From Heterobilharzia americana (Eukaryota; Platyhelminthes; Trematoda; Strigeidida; Schistosomatidae): a stretch of DNA of 64,000 nt. Below the pieces are notes generated by a model. The model was not told where the DNA came from and did not search any database. It saw nothing but the letters and a program-made list of their open reading frames with translations. The translations under genes were made by a program, and so were the position numbers. Below, piece by piece: positions 25,698 through 37,600 of this stretch (position 1 is its first letter; the number at the start of each line of letters is the position of its first letter). The stretch is taken from positions 97,520,701-97,584,700 of the forward strand of contig OX104134.1 of assembly GCA_944470555.2 (NCBI GenBank). Reading direction: 5' to 3'.

Positions 25698-28600
25698 CTG
25701 TTGTGAGCGATAAAATAAGTTGAGATTGGAAATAAAAATGAGAGAAATGAGTTACTGCTTGATATTTATGTATATAACAATAATAGCAATGATAATTAAG
25801 TCTGCGCAAAGTCTACATTTGAACTAAATCAGGCAATATGGAACAATCGACCATGATAGCACATATCCATCTACACTACACCCTAGAGCATTTGCAAAAC
25901 ACATTGTCATTACTTTTTAATTCTTTAGTTTGCTGACTTCCATGTTGATGACAAGTGAGCGGCGATATGAACCGAAATGTAACTATCCTGGATCGCCCAT
26001 ATTATTTATGTTTGCTTGACTAGACGATATAAATGTCTTTTAGTGAGTTGTTACCTGATCAAAGCCAGTGAGGTACTAGGAACATAAAACTAAGTAAAAT
26101 TATAGGAAATCTAATACAATACCAAAGATGCGTAAAACCTTTGTTTACCATTAAATTGCAAACCTTTTTTGTTTCGCATTTGATTATTTCTTATTCATCC
26201 TTATTCTGCCTTGTATTGATCTTCAAGTTCCATCCTCTTAGTACGCTTGTTGACAGCTTTGGTTGACTTTTAAGTCAGATTCAAGCAGTCAGTTTGAAAT
26301 ACACAAATAATTGACACCTTTATATTGTTTTATTTGCCAAACAATACATTCCACTTATTGCGAGCTTTTAAATACAATCCCGAACGTCTTTTTTAAGTTT
26401 TGAAAAAAATTATAAAAGACTTCATCAACATTCAGTTCTGCAAGCTTTACAATCCAATTTGCTAATCTCCTGAAAACCTAATCCCTTTAACTGATATTAT
26501 TTATATCAAATTGTGACGTCACTGCTTCTTATTGTACACAATGCATATCTTGAAGAATTGTGAAGACCAACCGCTTGGAAAACAAAATACTTATTGATTT
26601 AGACTACGAAATTTTGAGGAATGATATGTTGCTACTATTGAAATTATAAAATAAATTTACAAGGATCCATTTTAAATCGATTTTCGAATGGTGCACGAAC
26701 AAGAAAGCTTGGAAATGCAGTACAAGGAACAGACTAAAATGATTAACAAGTTAATTATCCATCTAGCATATGTAAAACCAGTGACAGGTCAGAGATTATC
26801 AGTTATAAAACCTTCAGTGTGCATAAAATAAAATAAGTGGCTGACGAAAAATCTTCATCCATGGATTAGGAAGTCTTGTTTGCGCCATCCGATTTAAACA
26901 TGTGAGGCATACAAATCGAAATGTACTCAGTTAACTTGTACACATCCATGCAGTAGACAACAAGCCTCGTCTATTGTGTGAGGGCTAATGATACTAATGA
27001 TAGCTACCCAAACCTAGGTTTGGGTGGGGGTGGAACTTGAACTCGTGACCCATCGGTTGGGACTCATCTGCTTAAACCAATGGGCCGTAGCTCCATGAGA
27101 CATACAAAACTGCCCACTTCCGATCATTAGTGATTTTAATGCATCATCTACATTTCCAAAAGTTGGAAACCCATTAAACAAAACAACGAAAGTAATGACC
27201 GTGGAAAACATTGTAGTGCAAGTAAAGCGTCAAAGAGACAACACTACGCAACTTTATATGCAAGTATTGTCACATTTCACAACAGTACAGAAGGAGAGGA
27301 AATCGGGAAATATTAAAATGAAGAAAGGAATAATTTAAGGTGATGAATACCTTCATCCCACTGCAATATACTTTCAAACGTCTCCAACCAATGATTCCCA
27401 ACATCAGAATAACCTGTTAGATAGTTCACCGTCACCTAACCATCCCTGATCTATAAGAAACTCTTAGCACTTTTACTACACCAGGCCCTAATTACTCTTA
27501 ATTCTTCATATTTTAGGCAGCTATACGGCCATAATCGCACTAGCTGGTGTGGCCCTACAAATTTATACCAAATGTCAACATTCTCCACTCTGTTGCTCTA
27601 TTAAACCCAAAACAACTAAGATGCGAATGGCTCAGTGGTAACGTCGCTGGTCATAACACTGGGCGACGCTGGCTCGGGCCTCACAGGGGAAGTCATTGAT
27701 TTCTTTCGAGGTTCTACACCCCTTACTAACGAGTGCCAACAAGCACGAGCTTAATGCCGATTACCTCCAACTAACTAAGGACTTGCTGTAGGAAAGTTGG
27801 AATATCCCTCAAAACTTTATGTTAAATTTTAGGCATCCTGTTCGGTGTTTATAAATGGTCTGTTTTATTCTGTGGCAATTTCGCAAGCTATGATTTTTAC
27901 TTAGTCAATCTCTCCAATAAATCTGAACTCCTGCTGACAATACTATTTACTTTAATTTCAAGGTTTGTGCGAATTTATTGATTTCAAGTTTGATATTCAT
28001 CATGGACTGAAATCAGTTACAAATACAGTGGAAACCTGGAGCACTGGACAGCTGTTTAGTCCTTGTGTGGGACTCCTCAGAAGTGCGCACTAACCTGAAA
28101 TCAATAAATCGCCGAAACTGAATTAATCTAGTGATCATTGGTGACTAGCTTCGAGAAGTGATTCCCAAAGTCCTAATGAGAAGTCATGACCAGTTGGGCA
28201 AACCAAGTCAAACATGACGACAGCATTAGATGGAGGTCGCGCTATATCATGAACTGACAGAGGTAGGAAATATGGACCACTGGATCCCAACCCAATGGCT
28301 CCATGATAACGTGCGGGCCTGAGTTCGACCCTTGGTGGGGTCGTAGGTGTGCACTGCTGAGGACGAAACAGTTGTTCAATGTTCTCAGGTTTCTAATGTT
28401 TCTCCAAGTGATGTCAGTCCATGATGAATACCAACGTATACTAATCTAGTGTTGATACGTTTTCAATTTTCTTAGCTTCCGGCGCTATGCAATGATGCTT
28501 GTGATCATAATCAAAACGCTTTCACTTTAAAACTTTATTCAGAACAGAACTAAGGTAGGACAATATTCTTAGCTGACGAAACTGTAACACAACACTAGAT

Positions 28601-31600
28601 AGGTAAAACAGTTACCACTGAACAGTAATGGTAACAAATTTTTTGAAGAGGAACAAATAAGTAGTCATACAGAATTTAAAGTGAAGTTTCTAAAAAATAC
28701 CGAACAATACACTTAAGTTAAATTGATGTTAGATGACTCCTGAATATGTATCGTTGCAAACTGATCGAAAGCTGTTGAAAAACTACAGCAGGTTGAATAG
28801 ATTTATCAACAAGAGTTAATTGTGAGTTCATGAAACAACAGATTGGTTCCTAAATATTAATAGGTAAACCTTCGTAAATGAAATATGAAAAATATGTCAG
28901 ATTTTGTAACTCATTGATTTCGAACCAGTAGGTCTCAGACTGGAGCACCGCTCCGTCTCACCTACTATGGGGTTTGGGCAGTTAGGTAGTATCATTAGTC
29001 TTCATCACACAATAGTGTGGCCCTTTGCCTATTGTAAAAATGTGCACAAGGTTCCAGAGAGCATTTCGCTTTGAACAGAAGTACATCACATCATCCAATA
29101 GGTACAATGGTATCAGTGAGTGTTATATCAAATGAAAGAAAATTAATATGGAACAACACATAGGTGCAGACCTGCAAAATTTACCTTACTCGGTGGACCA
29201 CTGTCGTCACAATATACTTTATCTAGTAATCGCACACCCAATTCTTGTCTCAGTTGAGTTAGATAGCCACGCATTGTTTCTATTTCCATAGAATTCTTTG
29301 GCTTAGCATACATATTGTTTAGTTCTCTAGGGAAATCTGGATCACCTGGTATGTCGAAACGACTAACAGCCAATGCACCCAATTCTTTTGCTCCAACAGT
29401 CCTATTGGGACACTTAAAACAAGCATAATGAGAGCAATATATATGACATTACTGTTATTATCAAGCATGATGAATAAATTCACAAAATAATAACTGATCG
29501 ATAAAGACTCGTACTGACCAACTGTATTGAATAATATTTCATGCACAAAATAATAATTAAACAAATAAAATTATTTGATTATTTACTGTATGATACTGAA
29601 ACATGATTCTTTCGAGCGTGATGCGTTTTATGACCTTAAATACAACTAATCCATGACTCAGTGGCAGACAGGTGAGAATAAGAGCAGACCATTGTCCATT
29701 CACAAATTCATTAACAGCTAAGGTAATAAGCTACAACCAAACATCTTCAATCTTACAAAGTCACATGTCGAAAATGGGCAGGATAAGCTGCATGATATGC
29801 TTTTACTCCACATCAATGTATCAAATATTCTATCGGATTTGTCAATAATATGTCGTTTGAAATTCCTACAATTTTGTAGTAATGTCATTCTCAAAAAAAA
29901 AGCCAATATGCATCAGAAGCTAACCAGTTCACTTGACAGTAAAAATCATATTAACCATTTCCCTGTTAACCCGGATAAGTACGTTACTAACCTTTCTACA
30001 GTGACACTGTCCACCTATCAGAAGGAAGCCCTATCCCTTGGACTTAAATTTTGTGTTCCTCGAAAGCAGTCATCAGATTTGGCTACCCATGCACAGTTTG
30101 AAAACCTATACAACCAGTTGAAACCTCTCGTCCCAACTTCAATTGAGGACCAGGGATGGCTGAAAGCCAAGATGGTGGATATCGCCCACCAGTTTTGTGA
30201 TAGCCATCAGAACCAGAAAAGCATTCTAACTTCTGAACATTTCAGAGCTATGAAGGAACTACGAGAGAACCCTGATATTATTATCCTCAGACCTGACAAA
30301 GGCTCAGGTGTCGTGATCATGGATAAAATCGAATATAAGTGTAAAATGTCATCGATTCTTGAAGATGAAAATAAATTCACTAAGGATTGTTCTTCAGAAG
30401 ACGTACAATTGTTACAGGGAACTGTGACCGCTAATCTAGTGAAACTGCTCGAAATGAACGTCATTACCAGTCAAAAATTCGCCCTACTGAAACCAACTGA
30501 ATCCCGATTCCCACATCTTTACGGTTTGCCCAAAGTACATAAACCCAACAACCCCTTACGTCCCATAATGTCAATGTGTAAGTCGCCAACGCATAAGCTT
30601 GCCCAGTGGCTAGTGGAGTTATTGGATCCCATTAAGAAGCAATTTTGTAAGTATTCCTTAAAAGATACATTTGAAGTAATCAAATGCCTTGAGCATGTCA
30701 ACATAAAGAGTAAATTTATGTGTTCATTTGATGTTAACTCATTATTTACCAATGTCCCTTTGGTCAAGACAATTGACATTTTATGTGGTTATATTTCTGT
30801 GCATAAGTTTCCGATACCCATTACTTTGGATCACCTAAAACAGCTGTTACTTTTATGTACAAACAATATTAAATTCACCTTTGAGGGCGAACATTTCCGC
30901 CAGGTTGATGGTGTCGCTATGGGAAGTCCTTTAGGTCCCCTCCTAGCCGACATATTTATGTCACACGTTGAGAACTTAGCCGAGAACTTAATAGACCAAG
31001 CCCATCTGTATCGAAGATATGTTGACGATATCCTGATTATTTGTGAAAACTCAAATCAGGCTACTTCAATTCTAAACCGACTGAACGAAGTACAGAACAG
31101 CATATCTTTGACATGTGTAAGAGAGGAAGATGACTGCTTGCCGTTCCTAGATATATTAATTAGTCGAAGGCAGGATGGATCCATAAAACGATCTATCTAC
31201 AGAAAACCTACATGGACAGGGCAATATCTGAATTACCATAGCTTTTGCCCAGTTCAGTACAAGCGAACGTTAGTAAGGTGCTTATTCAGCAGAATTCAAC
31301 GAATATGCACCGAGGATACTTTAGAAGATGAAAGAGGAACACTGACCGATATTTTGTTGGAAAATAACTATCCATCAACATTTATCAGGCAGAACAAAAT
31401 CAGCAGAGCGTCAAAACTAGAACTGCAGTCAGTCCCAAAGAAGGATGTCTTCATCAGCCTTCCGTACAAAGGTGACTCTCAGAGTGCAATCCTTAAGCAG
31501 AGACTTAACGCTGCTGTTAGAAGGACTTACTATGCAGCCAGGGTTCGAGTAATCGAAACCACGAAGCCCTTATATTCCCCCAAACCCCCACAGCATGTGA

Positions 31601-34600
31601 ACGATAATGTCACATCCCATTGTATCTACCAATTCAAATGTACGTGTGGTGACACATACATAGGGAGGACTAATAGATCCATGCAAGTAAGGGCCTCGGA
31701 ACATATTCCAAAGTGGCTTCAGAAGCAAATTAAATCACCTGAACCTATAAATGTTAGTAACAGACGTCCAAGTTCTTCGATCGCCAAACATATCATTGAG
31801 ACAGGTCACAAGATTGATGTGGCTACTTCCTTTACACCTATTTACAAAACATGTTGGGGAGGGATCCTGAAATTTGTTGAAGCCTTGGCTATTACGAGGT
31901 TGAAACCACCTTTATGTGTTCATAAACAATTTGTTGTCACATTAAATCTTCCTTGGTAAATTCAACTATTGAAAAACCAAGTTCGATGTACTATTATTTT
32001 TTCGCTCTATTGATTTTCACTGTTATTCGGCCTTTAAGTCAGCCTTCCCACCTGACCCCTTTTCATTTTCTCACCCCTTATCTTCATGAGTTTTTATATA
32101 AATACCTATGACAAGTACGTGTGTGATCAGATAGTTCGAAATGTGTTGCGCAAATACATTACACGGTTCAGACAATTTATATCTTCTTATTGTTTTGTCG
32201 AAGTTTATAAATGGAACTAATTGTTTTAAATTCCTGAAAAATAATAGACCGCAAGTACACAGTATTCGTAAAATAATAACCATTGAAATGCTTTTCTAAT
32301 ACACGGTCGCTCTAATTACTGAACAGTTGATTTTCTGAGAAATGAGTGTATTTCACTATAATATATAACACTTATTTCTCGATAACTTGCATAAAATCGA
32401 AGACGTATACTCTGTCCGAGTAATACTAATGAAAAGACTTGAAGACAGCTCTCGTCATGAACTCACATTAGTTAGGGAATCAATGAGAAACCACATAACT
32501 GTCCAGTAGCTAGTTTGGAAGCGGAAGGTAAAGATTTTTAAACTTCAATCCATTCGCCGCACAACTCAGTGGTTTGTAGATCCCCAAAACCAGCAACCAG
32601 AACAGATATCCACCGATGATACCGGTCAGTTGAGCTATATTATCAATCGAACCTAGTGACCCAAGGACCTGAACACCTTGGATTGTCTCACGTATCAGGT
32701 TGTGAATAAACACTGCTGATAGGTGTAACGCAAAGATAAAAACAAGAGCACATTGCTCCCTAGCTTTTACTAATTTCAGTTCATGATGACTTTTTTTTCA
32801 GACGTATATTTCCTACTTTAATAGAAAGCAACGGTTAATAAGGTCTGAACAATAATGAATCATGTAGTAATGATGGATAGTCGCTAGTAGTAGAATCCAG
32901 AGCGCACGTTTCGTCCTGTTTGGGACCCGTGAGTTGAATGTACCTTCCTCCCAGTGTGCAACAATATAATAATGAATTGGACTTAAGGCGTAACAATTCT
33001 CAACGAAGTAAGGAGATAAACTAAAGTGTAATAGAAATAAACGTATAAGGGAACAAAGTGACTAACTAAGGTATGATAATAGCACATTCACGCTTTTTAA
33101 AAAGCATCTGCAATTACATAGTCAAACACTTAAACAGAGAATGAACAATATTTTTGGAAGAATAGCATGGATCCATTTCATTTCGCTGTTTTGTATCAGC
33201 TGCTTACAATGTAAAATAATTTTACCGTCTATTCACACAATATGTTTTCACACTTGAATCAATTTGATAGGAAATTATCCGCTTGAAGAAAAGATAACAT
33301 TGATATGACGTAATTGAAGACAGGAATTGAGTGGATAAATAGATAAGAACGAATATAAGGTTTGTGCATATATGGGAAGATTAGACGGATATTCTAGAAC
33401 AGAAGTTGGACAAAAAGGAGACAAGTCTATTCCACATTCTGATATCCTGAAACCGCCCAAACTAATTAATAAGTAGGTGAATCCGAACTTGATGTGTTCC
33501 AAGTTGTTATTGATCACGGACTGGCACCAGTTGGAGAAGCACTGGAGAGCTGTTTCGCCTTAGCAGTGCGCACTCATGACCTCATCAGGGGGTCAAACCC
33601 AGAAACTTAAGGTTCCGCTGTCAGTACGTCTGTGATGAATAACAACTTGAAATCAATAAAATCCTCACAAACCTCCAAATCAATGAGTGTTGACGAGGCA
33701 GTAGTCATTAGAGCCGATCTTATGTATTCAGGAACAAACAGTTATCAGTCTGTGTCTACCATAGTAAAAACTTTTGTGTTGTAGATTATGAATATGTTAT
33801 CTTAGTTATTATTATCGATTCATATACCTTGATTGTTATTCATTTCACTTTCTTGACCCTATTGTCTGAATTCTACTCATCTTGTTTTCTTAGGTAGCGT
33901 AGATCCTTTGACCTTTTCCACATATATTTTACATTTTTCTCCCCCCTTTTTTCTGACCAACATCTGCACTACAGTATTCATTCACTCAGTTTATATGTCT
34001 TCAATTACGTCATATCAATATCATCTTTTCTTAAGGCTGATAGTTTTCCATCAAACTGATCCAACTGAGTATGCACACACTTTGTTACCGATCGTGGTCC
34101 ACATTTTCATTTCACCTTTAATCATCGCCCAGTATCAATACCAGTCTGCCAAACCACGATTATCTCAGATAGCCAAAATGATGCTCCCCCTTTTTAATTC
34201 AGTTAGATTTGGATTCGGATGAAAAGTCCCGACCAGGCAGGTAGTGTGAGTACGACAACGCGACAGTAACGCGTCAAGAGTTTATATGGTAGCCGGCCAA
34301 GACCCTTGGTGATTGAAGTGAAACGAAAATCCGATCAGCAGTCGGACCTCGTAGCTCAGTTGGTAGAGTATCAGGTCGGAAAACCGGTGGTCGCCGGTTC
34401 GAATCCAGCTACAGTCCAAATTACCTCATTAGTTCAAAAGGTAAAATTTAATAAATGCTTGATAGCCAAGCCTTTCCAAAACTGATTTTCATCAGAAAAT
34501 AGGTCACTATGAATAGCACAAGTTAAAAAGTAAATAAGACGATCGACCTATTATGTACTATAACTTGGTAGTATGTAAACACTAACAGCGTAACGACGAA

Positions 34601-37600
34601 TCATTGCATTGACATGACCATTAGTCATTAAGTTATGAGTTGATCATTACTTCAATACGGAAAACAATAGAGCTATATGCATACCTTTTGTAATTTTCTC
34701 AGGCACTCCAGAATATATAAAACTAGGTATACAAGTACACGATCAGCTTCACTCTACAACAAGAAAAGAAACGGAATCAATCATTAACGATGCCTGGAAG
34801 TAAAACTGACATAAAAAGCTAACAACTAATAGATGAATTTATTTATCTGAACTATAGACAATATATTCGGAGACAAGTTAAAAAGGACTTAGTAGTATAT
34901 TTGTTGCCTTGATTTCTACTGAATAGTTGGAGCATTATTTATGACATCGAAAATTTTACAACTGTATGTAAAATCCATTTTAATGTATCACTTGAGTAAA
35001 CCGATTAGCATTGCATTTTTATCACTTACTATCAAATTGATTCAACTATACCAACATTTTGTATGATTTGATAATAAAATTGTTTTAGGCTGTAAGCAGT
35101 TGGTGAGAAGCTGTGAAATGAAATGGATCCACGCTATTCTGTTAAAATGATTGTTCGCGTTCTACTTATCCTTTTTAAACTAGTCGACTAATCTAAGAGT
35201 CTGAATTACTGTTTTGAAAAAATAGATAAACCATTTAAAATCCAGTTATATTATTTCACGAAATGTCTAATTTAGCTCAACTAAATTCAATAATTCAATG
35301 TTATATTTACTCACTCTTTATTACCAATGTAGAGTAGCGATAAAGTTATGTGCCACTGTTGAACTATTTGATTCGTTAAGAACCACTTAGGCTGACCTGT
35401 AGAACTTCGTCAGCTAGATCAGAGTGATCTAAACACTGGGTTGCCGTTTCGCTCGTTTGAGGCCAAGTTTACCAGCGGTGTACCCGAACAAATTCATCTC
35501 ATGGAGTTAAATTAGTTTAGATCACCTGAAACTGGTTAGTTGAATGGCATGGATCGATATACCTAAGATAGGATGGTCAATTTGCAAATGATTTACAAAT
35601 TATACGGTCCACGTTGACATTTCTGAACAACTTTTCAGTTCATCATTAGGAAAACCATGAACTGGTTAAATTTCAGGCTCATAAAAAATCACAATCAATA
35701 TTGACCTTCAGCTTAATACAACCGACAGTAGATTCAAAGTCTATTCCATTAAGCTAAGATTCTGTGATACTGTTTACATCCCTAAACTCGTTAGTGAAAG
35801 TGATACAAACATCAAGCAGTTCGAATGATGAGGAAATCCATTAATGATGGTTAACTTTTGGATGTAGTTTATCAATGGTCTTTACCGCTGTTACTACAGC
35901 AGACGCCACACCAGGTTTCCCCAGGATGAGCATTATTGCCATGGTCAGATAAAACCCTAGCTAATTCCTCTCTAAATCCATACTTCATGTCCTCATCTTC
36001 CTGTCAACGAAAAGCAGAGGCTTTACTATGACTCGTTTCCTTAGACTAGTGAAAAGTATACAACAATTGCAAAACAAAATCTAAAAAGAGCTAACAAAAT
36101 TCAAATAAATCGACAATCGCATAAGTTATTACAATGAATTCTCCGAGGTCAAGGAAAACACCAAAATGCACTCGACAACTTTGTGCACATTGGTGCAGTA
36201 GGCAATAAACCACACCTACTGTAAAAGGATTAATGATACTACCTGGTTGCACAAACCTCGGTAGGTGGAGAATTGTTAGAACCCGTGACCCAGTGATTGA
36301 AAGTCGACTTCCTAGACTAATCTCCGATGCATTAAAAACTACACTACAAGTTTGATGCTTTGGGCACTGACGCTTGGTTCAATACATAAGTGATGAATAG
36401 GTTGTAGGATGTGCCTCTACTACACAGTTATTTATGAAACTATATTAGGTTGCATTCTTCTATATAGTTCTTCAGTAAGATATGTAGGAAACAGAGTATG
36501 AAGTGAATACGTATTTTCGGTAAATTCTCGTTACCCTTTACAAGTATATTACGTTATCAAATGAATATGCTGGATAACATATAAATATAATTGTAAAGCC
36601 CAACAAGAATTTACCAGAAAGATGCCCCCCCCTCACTCACTGGTGTGTAAGTGCATCCAGCTGACGAGTCAATACCAAATAGGACGAAATGTGCGTCCTG
36701 GATTCCTCTACTAGTCACCTAGATCAATATAACAGAAGACCTATTTCGCCTGATTATCTGGATGGTATCAACAAAGGTAACACAGTATACTATGTACCGT
36801 TTATTGTAGTGCTTAAAAGTTACTTATTTCTGCCTTAAGATGCCTATAATAAATACTTTATCATGAAGGTATAACAAATTAGACAATACACCTGTTTCTA
36901 TTACCACAAATCGATTAGTGATCATAATCAACGAATTTTGATTTACTAGTTAATACTAAATAAAATATTCTAGTAATTTAGTTGTAAAGTAGTAAATATA
37001 TCGTTATATTTAATTACAAACAAAACAAAAAAGCCTAACATACAATTTACATCAAAAACGACATAGTAACAATGTGTATATAGTGTGAGTGTATAACCTG
37101 CATGTATAAAATGCTGAATTTTATCTGGATCACATAGGATGAGTAAAACGCAATGATGTAGATATAAACAGAAAAATGAGTGAAAAAAATATCTACTTAA
37201 CCAACTAATCTATACGTCAATTCGAATATTTTTTTTGAGTCACTCTAATTCTATAACTTTAACGATGATATATCTCAAAAACATAGAGAAATTGAACATT
37301 AATACTTGGTCGTTGATAGACAGGTGGATGATGGTCGTCTTACATAAATGGTAGATGAAACGGTTTCGAAAATCTCAGTTCAGCATACTACCTACATGAT
37401 GAAATTACCCTATTCATCAGTCTATTGGAATCAAATCAACTAACTGAGTAAATGAGGCTTTCAACACACCTAATGACTGCAATTTTAATGGTTGATTTAG
37501 GCACTGATAAGAAATAGAACCAGATCATCTTACACTTGGCAGGAGGTAAAAACATATCAAAAATATTTTCATATTATTATTGGATCTATTTCTAAAAAAA

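Noticed and set aside
33908..34222. A 104-codon plus frame in ARPC3 intron 3
   Set aside because: It is pyrimidine-rich, low-complexity translation with no motif.
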